Shown here: piece after piece, positions 33,301 to 46,474 of the stretch | Layout of the letters: every line of letters begins with the position of its first letter | Numbering within the stretch: position 1 is the stretch's first letter | Assembly: GCA_013076295.1 (NCBI GenBank) | Contig: RQOL01000828.1 | Span: forward strand, 2,108,001-2,172,000 | Reading direction: 5' to 3' | From: Sanderia malayensis | Lineage: Eukaryota; Cnidaria; Scyphozoa; Semaeostomeae; Pelagiidae | DNA length: 64,000 nucleotides | Notes under the pieces: model-generated | What the model was told of the DNA's origin: nothing | Database searches by the model: none | Seen by the model: the letters and a program-made list of their open reading frames with translations, nothing else | Position numbers and translations under genes: made by a program

Positions 33301-36300
33301 TTGGGGTAACAGCTCGCCAGGGGACAACTTTTGAAATATTTATGCTAGAAGGCTGGAAATGGTCTCAAACTGATCAGAAGGTCCTAATTAGTAGGATTGG
33401 ACCCTTCGTGAGTGACATTTCGATCTATTTCCAAATTCGATTTCTGTAACCCTAGCTTAATGTACGATAGGTAATGTAATTCAGTTGGGGTAACAGCCCA
33501 CCAAGGGCCAACTTTTGAAATATTTATGCTAGAAGGCTGGGAATGGTCTCAAACTGATCAGAAGGTCCTAATTAGTAGGATTGGACCCTTCGTGAGTGAC
33601 ATTTCGATCTATTTCCAAATTCGATTTCTGTAACCCTAGCTTAATGTACGATAGGTAATGTAATTCAGTTGGGGTAACAGCCCCAAGGGCCAACTTTTGA
33701 AATATTATGCTAGAAGGCTGGGAATGGTCTCAAACTGATCAGAAGGTCCTAATTAGTAGGATTGGACCCTTCGTGAGTGACATTTCGATCTATTTCCAAA
33801 TTCGATTTCTGTAACCCTAGCTTAATGTACGATAGGTAATGTAATTCAGTTGGGGTAACAGCCCACCAAGGGCCAACTTTTGAAATATTATGCTAGAAGG
33901 CTGGGAATGGTCTCAAACTGATCAGAAGGTCCTAATTAGTAGGATTGGACCCTTCGTGAGTGACATTTCGATCTATTTCCAAATTGATTTCTGTAACCCT
34001 AGCTTAATGTACGATAGGTAATGTATTTCAGTTGGGGTAACAGCTCGCCAGGGCAACTTTTGAAATATTTATGCTAGAAGGCTGGGAATGGTCTCAAACT
34101 GATCAGAAGGTCCTAATTAGTAGGATTGGACCCTTCGTGAGTGACATTTCGATCTATTTCCAAATTGATTTCTGTAACCCTAGCTAATGTACGATAGGTA
34201 ATGTATTTCAGTTGGGGTAACAGCCCACCAAGGGCCAACTTTTGAAATATTTATGCTAGAAGGCTGGGAATGGTCTCAAACTGATCAGAAGGTCCTAATT
34301 AGTAGGATTGGACCCTTCGTGAGTGACATTTCGATCTATTTCCAAAATTGATTTCTGTAACCCTAGCTTAATGTACGATAGGTAATGTATTTCAGTTGGG
34401 GTAGCAGCTCGCCAGGGGCAACTTTTGAAATATTTATGCTAGAAGGCTGGAATGGTCTCAAACTGATCAGAAGGTCCTAATTAGTAGGATTGGACCCTTC
34501 GTGAGTGACATTTCGATCTATTTCCAAATTTGATTTTTGTAACCCTAGCTAATGTACGATAGGTAATGTATTTCAGTTGGGGTAACAGCCCACCAAGGGC
34601 CAATTTTGAAATATTTATGCTAGAAGGTGGGAATGGTCTCAAACTGATCAGAAGGTCCTAATTAGTAGGATTGGACCCTTCGTGAGTGACATTTCGATCT
34701 ATTTCCAAATTCATTTCTGTAACCCTAGCTTAATGTACGATAGGTAATGTAATTCAGTTGGGGTAACAGCCCACCAAGGGCCAACTTTTGAAATATTTAT
34801 GCTAGAAGGCTGGGAATGGTCTCAAACTGATCAGAAGGTCCTAATTAGTAGGATTGCACCTTCGTGAGTGACATTTCGATCTATTTCCAAATTCGATTTC
34901 TGTAACCCTAGCTTAATGTACGATAGGTAATGTAATTCAGTTGGGGTAACAGCCCACCAAGGGCCAACTTTTGAAATATTTATGCTAGAAGGCTGGGAAT
35001 GGTCTCAAACTGATCAGAAGGTCCTAATTAGTAGGATTGGACCCTTCGTGAGTGACATTTCGATCTATTTCCAAATTCGATTTCTGTAACCCTAGCTTAA
35101 TGTACGATAGGTAATGTAATTCAGTTGGGGTAACAGCCCACCAAGGGCCAACTTTTGAAATATTTATGCTAGAAGGCTGGGAATGGTCTCAAACTGATCA
35201 GAAGGTCCTAATTAGTAGGATTGGACCCTTCGTGAGTGACATTTCGATCTATTTCCAAATTCCATTTCTGTAACCCTAGCTAAATGTACGATAGGTAATG
35301 TATTTCAGTTGGGGTAACAGCTCGCCAGGGGACAACTTTTGAAATATTTATGCTAGAAGGCTGGAAATGGACTCAAACTGATCAGAAGGTCCTAATTAGT
35401 AGAATTGGACCCTTCGTGAGTGACATTTCGATTTATTTCCAAATTCCATTTCTGTAACCCTAGCTTAATGTACGATAGGTAATGTAATTCAGTTGGGGTA
35501 ACAGCCCACCAAGGGCCAACTTTTGAAATATTTATGCTAGAAGGCTGGGAATGGTCTCAAACTGATCAGAAGGTCCTAATTAGTAGGATTGGACCCTTCG
35601 TGAGTGACATTTCGATCTATTTCCAAATTTGATTTCTGTAACCCTAGTTTAATGTACGATAGGTAATGTAATTCAGTTGGGGTAACAGCCCACCAAGGGC
35701 CAACTTTTGAAATATTTATGCTAGAAGGCTGGGAATGGTCTCAAACTGATCAGAAGGTCCTAATTAGTAGGATTGGACCCTTCGTGAGTGACATTTCGAT
35801 CTATTTCCAAATTTGATTTCTGTAACCCTAGCTTAATGTACGATAGGTAATGTATTTCAGTTGGGGTAACAGCCCACCAAGGGCCAACTTTTGAAATATT
35901 TATGCTAGAAGGCTGGGAATGGTCTCAAACTGATCAGAAGGTCCTAATTAGTAGGATTGGACCCTTCGTGAGTGACATTTCGATCTATTTCCAAATTCGA
36001 TTTCTGTAACCCTAGCTTAATGTACGATATGTAATGTAATTCAGTTGGGGTAACAGCCCACCAAGGGCCAACTTTTGAAATATTTATGCTAGAAGGCTGG
36101 GAATGGTCTCAAACTGATCAGAAGGTCCTAATTAGTAGGATTGGACCCTTCGTGAGTGACATTTCGATCTATTTCCAAATTTGATTTCTGTAACCCTAGC
36201 TTAATGTACGATAGGTAATGTAATTCAGCTGGGGGTAACAGCCCACCAAGGGCCAACTTTTGAAATATTTACGCTAGAAGGCTGGGAATGGTCTCAAACT

Positions 36301-37468
36301 GATCAGAAGGTCCTAATTAGTAGGATTGGACCCTTCGTGAGTGACATTTCGATCTATTTCCAAATTTGATTTCTGTAACCCTAGCTTAATGTACGATAGG
36401 TAATGTAATTCAGTTGGGGTAACAGCCCACCAAGGGGCAACTTTTGAAATATTTACGCTAGAAGGCTGGGAATGGTCTCAAACTGATCAGAAGGTCCTAA
36501 TTAGTAGGATTGGACCCTTCGTGAGTGACATTTCGATCTATTTCCAAATTTGATTTCTGTAACCCTAGCTTAATGTACGATAGGTAATGTAATTCAGTTG
36601 GGGGTAACAGCCCACCAAGGGCCAACTTTTGAAATATTTACGCTAGAAGGCTGGGAATGGTCTCAAACTGATCAGAAGGTCCTAATTAGTAGGATTGGAC
36701 CCTTCGTGAGTGACATTTCGATCTATTTCCAAATTTGATTTCTGTAACCCTAGCTTAATGTACGATAGGTAATGTAATTCAGTTGGGGTAACAGCCCACC
36801 AAGGGCCAACTTTTGAAATATTTATGCTAGAAGGCTGGGAATGGTCTCAAACTGATCAGAAGGTCCTAATTAGTAGGATTGGACCCTTCGTGAGTGACAT
36901 TTCGATCTATTTCCAAATTTGATTTCTGTAACCCTAGCTTAATGTACGATAGGTAATGTAATTCAGTTGGGGTAACAGCCCACCAAGGGCCAACTATTGA
37001 AATATTTATGCTAGAAGGCTGGGAATGGTCTCAAACTGATCAGAAGGTCCTAATTAGTAGGATTGGATCCTTCGTGAGTGACATTTCGATCTATTTCCAA
37101 ATTTGATTTTTGTAACCCTGGCTTAATGTACGATAGGTAATGTAATTCAGTTGGGGGTAACAGCCCACCAAGGGCCACTTTTGAAATATTTATGCTAGAA
37201 GGCTGGGAATGGTCTCAAACTGATCAAAAGGTTCCAATTAGTAGGATTGGACTCTTCGTGAGTGAGATTTCGATCTATTTCCAAATTCCATTTCTGTAAC
37301 CCTAGCTTAATGTACGATAGGTAATGTAATTCAGTTGGGGTAACAGCCCACCAAGGGCCAACTTTTGAAATATTTATGCTAGAAGGCTGGGAATGGTCTC
37401 AAACTGATCAGAAGGTCCTAATTAGTAGGATTGGACCCTTCGTTAGTGACATTTTGATCTATTTCCAA
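24340..37468 (+). repeat. 13.1-kb satellite array, about 184-bp unit, about 71 copies
   Basis: One unit of about 184 bp repeats head to tail (for example AATTCAGTTGGGGTAACAG at 25801 and again at 25985). Constant blocks include AACTTTTGAAATATTTATGC, AACTGATCAGAAGGTCCTAA, GACCCTTCGTGAGTGACATT and TTTCTGTAACCCTAGC. The first three units (24340-24890) and the last few are most diverged, while the centre is highly uniform. All six frames contain stops, so it is non-coding. Variation concentrates in two spots: the CCCACCAAGGGCC / CTCGCCAGGGG hinge and CAAATT(C/T/-)GATTT. Many one-base indels fall in short homopolymer-like runs and could partly reflect sequencing error. Confidence 0.97.
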
Positions 37469-38167
37469 ATAAAGTCCCAAACGATTCCCAAACTAGAGAT
37501 GTCGGTCGATCATTCTGCGCTGCGCAGGAGGATTGACAATTTAATGAACTGCTTGAACTCTTGAGATGAAAGTGAAGGTACTTTTGCTTGATCTATAATA
37601 CAATTCGTGTTATATACTGCGGGAATAGCAGTCCTATATTTTTTAGGTTGATAAAGATATCTTTTGAGGACATAGTGTCAGCCTGTATTGTGAGACAGCT
37701 AACTTCTACCACCGTATTAAGGTGTGTTAGGCCCTGCCAAGCGAACGGAAAGTTTATAATGCATCTTCTACGAGATAAGCTTGTACTATTAGAACTTGAT
37801 AGGTACTGATTCATGTGATAATTTTCCAAGCTTTTATTGATTTTTGAAGAAATATTGGATTCAGCGTTTTACTGGATGATACTTTTGAGCCATTTTTGTT
37901 CCGTTAGTTTTGTTTATTTGGACAACAATTGACGTTATTATTTGAAACTCATTTTGGTGTGTCCACCTTTTTTTAATGAATGAAAAACGTTTATATTTAT
38001 AGCTATCAAAGTGTTGTATAGCTCTAGTAGGCTCTATGTAGCTGAAATTTATACGTAACTGAAACATTGTAGGTGCTTGGAGAGTTTCGTACTCAACAGG
38101 ATATTAACCAAGATTTATAAACTGGCTGGCAGAGTTTGTTAGACAACGTTTTTTTGCCTACAACATA
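37469..38167 (+). promoter_or_regulatory. EHBP1 upstream region after the satellite
   Basis: The satellite breaks off after a truncated unit and unique sequence begins. A possible 5' exon with a short upstream frame (21 codons from the ATG at 37499) ends at a donor GAAG|GTACTT near 37577. This is suggestive only; no promoter element is clear. Confidence 0.35.
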
Positions 38168-41100
38168 ATGGGTTCTGTTTGGAAGAGAATTAATAGAGTT
38201 GGAAAGAGAGCATCAAAATTTCAGTTCATTGCTTCCTTGCAATCAATTTCATTGGAGTGTAAAAAGGAAAAGAAATGGTAAGAAGTTGGTTGTTTTTATA
38301 CATAAAGAAATAACTTACCTTGATACCAATATTGGTGATGAGAGATCCACCTGATTTCTCTGCCAGCAGTGCATTTTCTCTTTGTAACTTGTTATGTTTT
38401 GTTTTCCACATAGGCTCCCTAACAAACTCTGTGTTCTATGGACAAGAGGTAACAGAAAGAAATATAGCAGAGCTTATAAATTTCAATCAGGTATTGCAAA
38501 TCCATTTAGAGGTGTAATGGTGATGACAGAACCAGAAGACATTGAGATAACTGTTACAATGTATAAGGTATGTTTGCTAATATTCCAATGTCTTTTGTGG
38601 CTTAATTTTGCAACAGGAAGCTTGTTTCATCCTGTTAATGCAGTAAGTGGGAAAAAGTGATAATAGAAGTACTTAATGCTTTTAATGTTACAATAGGTAA
38701 AGCAAGTTCTGGACACTTGAAGCTTTTGAAAATTTTTCATGTATCCTTATTCCCAAACAATACTATTCCTAAAGATCAAACAATATCGCCATGATCATAA
38801 AAGTTTATCACATTGCTTCAGGGGCTGTGGGGGCTCCATCAAAGGCCACAGATAAGGTTATAAGTTTGTGGATAAATGGCATTTTCATCGTCACGTTTCA
38901 AGTATTCTGGGGACGCTTTTTGTTTATTGTAGCATTGTGTTGTATCAAATCATCATAGACGTTTTGCATTGCAGGAAGACAAACCAGACAGTCAATTTGA
39001 AGATAAAGAATGGACATTCATGGTTATGGAAGTAAGTTGATGTTAAGTACTGTATGCCATTCTCAAGAATCCCACAACTTCTCTCTGAATAGTTGTTCAT
39101 GATGTACTTCAGAAAAGTTGGACATTTTTGAAAGCAGAGGCTAGCACTTTTGTTTTGTTTTTCAGGAGTCAACTGGTGGTAGGCGGAAACCATTGGCACG
39201 GGCATCACTGAACATGGCAAGGTGTTACAGTATTGAAGCATATACTCAAGAAGTGCAATTGAATCTTAAACCGTCAAGTGTGAAAGTTGCCAACTGTCAG
39301 CTTGAGTTTGCATTATCATGTGTTTTATTAAGAGAAGGCAAAGCAACGTAAGTGAACCTTTGGTCTCTTTGGTTTATCATATAGAAGATTCCCTATCTGT
39401 TATCCTTATCACACCAATCAAAATTTTGATCAATGGTAGAGGTTCTTTTAAGAAGTTCTCACCTTGGGAAATTGACTCAAAAGAACATTTTTCTTAATAT
39501 GATGTAATGGGGGGGGGGGCACCAATGGACATTATTTGTTTTGGTTTTTGCGATTGATTGGAATTAATGTGATCACAAGAATAAAGACAATGATAGCCAG
39601 CAGAAAAGGTCAACAGAAGACCACTTACTAGTGTGGAATCATGGGCCAACTTGTGGAGAAGGCTTTTGAAGTGGTTGGGAATTTCCCTACTAGTTTGTGT
39701 GTTGAAAGATCCCTTGATTGGTGGGGATGGTTTTAATCAATGAATAAAAAGTTCTGTTATGAGTTTGAATGTTGACATGACTGGGTTTAATTCTGTTACT
39801 CTAGAGACGAAGACATGATCAGTTATGCAAGTATGATGAGCCTTGCAGAAAGTGAATTCTATGATGATGATTTTGAAGACGACAATATGGCAAAGAGAAG
39901 GAGTGGAAGTTCATTTGGTTCTTTTAGAGCATCTATTGGTGATGGGATTTTAGTTGTGATATGTTCAGTTAAAGTGTTTTTGTTTAAACTGCAAATGCCT
40001 CATTGTAATTGTTGATAACTTAGTCTGTCATAAATGCGTGAATTTGCGTGAATTTTTAAACGAAAGCTTTATGACATTTTTTTAACAGGAAAGGGTCATT
40101 TAGCAGAAAGTCCAATTGGAAAACTTCTACAGGAAAAGTAATTAATGCCATTTCTTTATTTCATTAGAAAATACGCGTTTTTAAATGTAAACAATTACCT
40201 CAATACAATTTGAAAAATGCTATCATGAATTTATCTTATGGTTTTAGAAGAGCCAAAGAAATGGCTGCGAAAAAGCCGGTTGCCGGAGTCGATAAGGCAG
40301 TAAGAATTATTATTGGGTTTACTGTTGTACTTTCTGGCCATTTCTACTTGAAAATAGCCCAGTATTTTAAATCATATCTCTTAAATATCACTGATTGTGG
40401 TTATTTGATTTTCTAGATGAAAGCAACTGTAAAGCGTGGCCCTGACACTGATCTCCTATGTGAGTTTATACGAAAGATAAAACACCGCTTGAAATTAATC
40501 TCTAATTTTTTCGTAGTTTATTTCACAATGATATCTGAAGGCAGAACCTATGCACTACATACATTAATCTTTTCATTGATTGCTAGATGCCTTGACAGTT
40601 GCGAAGTGTGCAGTCTATTTCATTTTTAGCATGGTGTAAGGATGTTACAACTGGATACAGAGGCGTGAAGCTTACAAACATGACGACGTCATGGAGAAAT
40701 GGACTTGGGTTTTGTGCGATCCTGCATCATTATCACCCCGATTTAATGTGAGTGAAACATGACATGCAAACAATTGCCAAGCGTGATAACATTAAATGCG
40801 GTGCAATGCCTTTCACAGACATTGATCGATTTGTGCTTTTCTAACTAACGGGTTTTCCTTCTTTGTTTTAGTGACTTTGCCTCATTGTCACCACATGAAA
40901 TCAAGGAGAACAACAAGCTCGTAAGATGTTTTATTGACGACAACCTTTTTTATTACTCCCCATGGCCTCTTTTCAAATCCTTCTTTGTCTACCTACATGT
41001 CAAACCTAACTACATGTTTTCTATCTTCAGGCGTACGATGGATTTGAGTACCTCGGGATAGCAAAGATACTTGACCCAAACGACATGGTTTTAGCAGCTG

Positions 41101-44100
41101 TACCTGATAAGTTAACTGTTATGACGTATCTTCATCAGATACGCACTCATTTCAACACTCATGGCAGTAAAATACCTCGACTTGCGTCATTTGATACCAT
41201 GGACCCTAGTGATAGCAGCATAAGTGCGTTGATGACGAAATACAACTATACGTCACCGTCCGAAAGCCCGGGTAGTGAGAATAAGACACTTGGTAGTGAG
41301 AAAAAAACAAAGGTGATCGCTGATCGTGTTGATAAGAGCTCTTCATTAAGCAGCCAGGGATCGAAGGAAGCTAAAAAGATTGTTACGCCAAGTAGTAAGC
41401 CTTCGAGTAATCCATTTGAAGATGATGAAGATATGATCAGTGAGAAGGAGGCTGAGAAGGGTACAGTACGGAATCAAATAGAGGCTGAGGATAGCGAAGA
41501 TGAGGATGAAATGTTGAATGCAATGATTGATAGGAAAATTAAGAAACAAGAAAGTATTATGGAAGAGAAAAGAGAAAAGTCGAATGCAGTTGGTAAAGAT
41601 ACGAAACCATCAGTAGATGAGCAAGACAGCACACCATGCAAGGTAACAGTGCTTCATGTATGCACACTCTAATACTAGCCTTTAAATAGTTAGTCCAATG
41701 GATTGAAGGTTGTTCTTTAAATTTGCATTTTCCAAAAACATTTGCCTTTGTTCTATTTTGCAAAAACATTTTTACGATAGTAGCCCCGCTGACACGGTGA
41801 GCTTTCTGGGATATTTCTCTCCTTCTTCACTGCTTGATACTGTTAGTGATAGCGTTAAAATTAACTGGAAAACTGATGTTTTAGCTATGCCCCATGACGC
41901 ATTCTGGAACTAAATAAAAGATAAACATGTTTTTGGTGTTTTGAGATTTTTATACTTGTAATCGTATTTACGAAGTTGTTATGATATCTATTTTAGATCG
42001 AGAAAACCCAACTCGAGAAAACCCAACTCGAGAAAACCCAACACGAGAAAACCCAACTCGAGAAAACCCAACACGAGAAAACCCAACACGAGAAAACCCA
42101 ACACGAGAAAACCCAACACGAGAAGCCGAAAGAAGTCTCCAATATTTCGAAAGAAGCAACTGAACTTCAACAGCAGCCTGTGCTATGTAACGTTAGTGGT
42201 AGACAGGAGTTTGAAGAAAGCAACGAAGTGTTTCTGACTTCAGAAAATAATGACCTGATCGACGGAGCTGAAGCAAAGAAATCAATGGAGCAACAAATTC
42301 ATAATGAACATATTGACACAAAACCTGAAGCTACAAAGGCCGAGATTAAGACTGAGATTGAAATTTCTAAACGACAAGAACCAAACGAATTGAATCCAGA
42401 ACTGAGTAGTGATAATAAAATCAAAGAAGACTCGAAGCTTAAAAGTGTTGAGATTGTAACAGAAAAGACAGATGCGAAGAAACAAATGAGAAAAGTGCAG
42501 TCTGAGTCAGCAATGCAACTAATTATGAAAGTGAGTGGTTATGTGAAAAATCTGTTGATATCTGTAGTAACTGCTTTTTTTGCAGCTTCGTCTTTATTTT
42601 TATTGTTGATTACCAGGCCAAGCAAGATAAAATACGCGAAAAAGCTAGAAAAATGATCCTTGATGCAAAACTTAAAGCTTCCAGTACGAGCAGCGATAGT
42701 AACGAGGAGGTGAGCACTGTCGATCATCATTCGTTCCACGTTATGAGATTGAAGAGAATTGGGTATATCCCCAGCCAAATTTCCCATCAAATCCTTCCAC
42801 GACAGTGTTATCTTTTAATAAAGGCTTTCCTGCTGATCACAAAACGCGTATTTTTTATGTCCCCTGAACAAAATGCTGATTTAATCTCGATTAAGCTCTG
42901 GCAGATGTCGAAGCACACTTGAGAACAGGTTTCTTAGACCATGAATGTTTGTCACAATGGTACAATTGTGAGAGACATTACCTGGGCTATGAATAAGCGT
43001 TTTCTGCCATAATTCAACGAGTCATGGTCGGAATTTTTCGTAGATGGCATAAAGCTAACGTGAGTTAATGTTTTTTGTGGAAAATGATCATGGGCTATAA
43101 ATAAATATTATTATGCTATTTATCTTTACTGTCTTTGCTAGAATGATCCTGTACAGCAAAAGGAGATTAATGAAATGGCAAGAAAGTTTCTGGATGAAAA
43201 GAAGCGAAGAGATGAAGCTTTAAAATCGAAACTTGACAAGGTGAATTTTTCAAATTTGATGCCTTTGCTTATGTTAATGATATATAGTGATATGTTTCTT
43301 GCTTCTACATTTGCCCACGCAGCTCCTGAAGCTGCAGCAGTCGCAACGATGTCGTGATTACCAGATTTTGCAAACATTGGTTAATCACGTGTTTTTAACT
43401 CATGAATTATGCAATGCTTCCTACTCCTTCTCAATACGATTGTGCAATATACATTTGTTGCTTTTTTCCTCCAGCAAGAAGAGGATAGAAAGAAACTTCT
43501 CCGGGAACAAGCAAGCAAGCTTTTGCAACAAGCCAAGAATAGAAAATCTCTGTTAACTGAAGTCAAAACAGATGTACAGAGTTCTCAATTGTCTTCAAGT
43601 GAAGTAGGAGATGCAGAAAGTCTTTCTAAAAATAAAATAGGTTTTACATCAAGTCCTTTTACGTTGGTAAAAAAGAAACAGTTGCTTGAGTTATCACCAA
43701 AGCATTTCCTCAAAGATAAGGATTCAAGTATGTATCATACAGGAATTTGTAACTATTGCTACCGTACTTTTAAGATAACTCGGTCACGTACCTTATACAG
43801 CAAGTCTCTAATACTGAGAGCAGTACCTCGTGTTGCCATTCTTACTCTTTCTTGATGCCGTGTTAAACATGTTACTTAACAGGTAGTGTTAAAGAGGAGT
43901 CGACAAAGGAAAGCACACCTTCACCACCACAAACACCTACAAAAGCTGCAGAAACCGAAGTGTCTCCATCGGTAAACAGGCACAAATTGACACCAGTGGC
44001 TCAAGCCCAAGCTTACGCCGATTCACGAAAGATATCATATGAGAGCTATGAAATGAGTATGACACCAAAACCACAATCAAGAGACATTGGTGAGTCAATA

Positions 44101-46474
44101 CACGTATATACATGCTGTCTTCACCGACATACAGTTCTCGATGTATAAAATGTACAGCGTTAATTATAAAAGCACAGAAAGAGAAAGACCGATTCTCAGT
44201 GATTTTGAGTTTTAGTTTTGACTTATCAGACATACTATAAAAGAATTATTAGACAATATCAGTAATAAATAAAACATTATTAGAATTGTTGTTTTATTTA
44301 TTTAAATTAGCTGCTGAAGTGGCTGCTGAACTTGCTGAGCTCCAAAGCAAAGAAGAAAATCAACAGAAAACAGAGTTAGAAGACGACAAAGTGAACATTC
44401 CCAGCACCTCACCATCTCCGGAAATTGTAAGACCGTCGTTAAACTTTTCAAGCTTATAAATTAAACTGCTAAATAAAACTGTTTTCCATTGTCATTCCAG
44501 AAATTATTTTAATTGCTCTTGGATTTCGTAAAATATTTCAATTCATCTTTAATTCTTTTGTGTTGTTTTATTAGCACGAAGAACTCCTCTTAGAAGAAGA
44601 TGACTACGATGATGTTGTAAGTAATCTCTTTGAATCACAATGAATTATATTTATCATTACCTCACAATTCTGATTACTATCTACAGGCATTTTACACTTT
44701 GGTTTATTAGTCTATCTCTACGTTGCCTATGGACGCTATGGTTAATTTACAGAACTTTGTGACTGCTGGAGAATATTTGAATGCAGAAATTCGAAACCTC
44801 GAGGAAGAGGCAGTGGCCCTTGACAAAGTGGCTCAAAAATTAGAAAAAGAACTTCGAAATGCAATGAACGAAGGTATGCTATGTACACATAAATAAATTA
44901 CCAAGTAGGGAAAGGCTCGAAACATCTAGCCTAGTCCTTGTGGAGATCAAAAATTATCAAACTAGTAATTGAGATTAATTTACCCCAATGACTTGTAAGA
45001 AGTCGATAGAGGAACCTTCAAGTACAGGTGAAGCCTATTAGAGTAATTTGAGTGCACGCACTCTATCTTTGACATCTTTGGCAGCATCAAAACGTGCTCT
45101 CAGTTCTATAGCTTTTTATACCTATCACAGATAGTAATTATACCTACTGCAATAATATTTTTTATGCTATGTACAGGATACTGATATACTTTATTTCAAT
45201 GCTGGGCTCTAAAAATGTTTTAATGATATTATTTTCAGGTGAAGAGGAAGAAGAGGAGGATCTTCTTCAAGAATGGTTTAACCTCGTCAATAAGAAAAAC
45301 CATTTAATACGTCGACAACAAGAGCTTTCTCTCATGTGAGTTCTTTTCCTCGTAAGATTTATTTTATCTTGTTGAGTACAATTATGAGTAAACTAGGGTA
45401 GTTGAGGCATCGGTCCAAATGTATAAATAATATATCATGGTCTTCAAGGCACTGGCCAAATCAAGAGTCACATTAATTGAAATCATAAATAAACCCGTAT
45501 TATTGTTGAGGCATTGGCCAAATTACAACTTGACTAAGACATTGGCTCAGTTATGAATGAGCTTCTAAGCTCCTTTACATATACATTTGCCCCAATCATA
45601 AACGAACGAGAATGGTCTTTAAGACATTGGTCAAATGAATAAACTCTTAAGCTGAGACATTTGCTACATTTATGTACATTATTCAACAATGCATTCCAAC
45701 CAAATAGCTCATTGTTTACATCTTTATTTGACAGAATGAAAGGAGATGACCTCGAACGCCGTTCTGATATGATCAATAGGCAACTTAGAGTTATCATGTC
45801 GCTTGAAGGTAATATCACCAAACCTATTGATATTGATTGAAACGCTTAAACATTGACGAGCTGTTGGTAATGTTTTGCCATGTCTACAGCTATTCACTGA
45901 CGAATATATGAAATAACTTACACTGTTTTAGAGGGAGATAAGACAGACGATGTTAAGGAGAAAGAAGAAATGCTACTATCTCAGTTAATGATGCTTGTAA
46001 AGCAAAGAGACCAACTTGTTCAGATTGAAGATACGCAAGTTCAGCAAAGGTGAATATCAAATTCAATTCCATCTATTTTTGGTATATCTTTCAGAACCAA
46101 CCTTACAGTTGACATCTCGAACTCTCAGGGGAAATTGAAGTTTATTTGTTTGAAATAACGGATGTCCCAACTACACTGTACAAAATCGAGGGGAAATGGC
46201 AGTTGAAGTTTGTTCGAAGTAGCAATTGTTTGAAATGATGGATACCCCAACTATACCGTACCAAAACGTACGAGAAAGCGACTGCTCGAGGTAGTGGGGG
46301 TAGCTTTTGTCAACTGTATTCTACTTTTATGTTGCTCTTGCATATTCACAAATGATAAAACGTCATGCTAATTTGTTTTTGTGTAGTGCCCAAGACGAGG
46401 AACATGTACAAGAAGTTTTGAATCAAAAAAGATCAATTACAGACAGAAATGCTAAACAATGTATTATACAATAA
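38168..46474 (+). CDS. EHBP1: EH domain-binding protein 1
   Basis: EHBP1 links endocytic/recycling membranes (EHD proteins, Rab8-family GTPases) to actin. 23 exons: 38168-38277, 38414-38567, 38975-39031, 39166-39347, 39805-39938, 40089-40137, 40248-40299, 40417-40459, 40630-40747, 40872-40920, 41031-41642, 41997-42530, 42617-42709, 43142-43240, 43475-43727, 43883-44089, 44311-44426, 44575-44616, 44753-44873, 45239-45335, 45735-45808, 45932-46049 and 46387-46474. They sum to 1133 residues with phase kept throughout (human 1231). Domains in order: N-terminal C2 (about 8-160), starting [20 protein letters not shown]; calponin-homology (261-358), with [15 protein letters not shown] and [13 protein letters not shown]; a long acidic linker with a pentapeptide repeat; a bMERB coiled-coil (about 969-1120) with [15 protein letters not shown]; and a C-terminal CIIQ, a CaaX prenylation box as in vertebrates. 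Confidence 0.95.
42000..42119 (+). repeat. 15-bp coding minisatellite in EHBP1 (EKTQ-L/H x 8)
   Basis: Eight head-to-tail copies of GAGAAAACCCAACTC or GAGAAAACCCAACAC encode the pentapeptides [10 protein letters not shown] near residues 522-561, right at the 5' end of exon 12. The repeat is open in other frames and on the minus strand as well, but only the EKTQ frame joins both flanking exons. Confidence 0.9.
46104..46318. mobile_element. MITE with TACAGTTGACA termini in EHBP1 intron
   Basis: 215-bp element starting TACAGTTGACATCTCGAACT and ending TGTCAACTGTA, with internal repeats of GTTTGAAAT and GGATACCCCAACTA types. TA at both ends. Confidence 0.65.

Noticed and set aside
24680..37320. 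Internal telomere repeats (TAACCCTAG in each unit)
   Set aside because: Only one TAACCCTA per 184-bp unit, never in tandem.
24340..37468. CRISPR-like array
   Set aside because: Units are contiguous with no variable spacers and the host is eukaryotic. It is a satellite.
41968..42170. Proteins of RENPT or GFSRV/LVLGF repeats
   Set aside because: They are other-frame and other-strand readings of the EHBP1 minisatellite. Only the EKTQ frame joins flanking exons.
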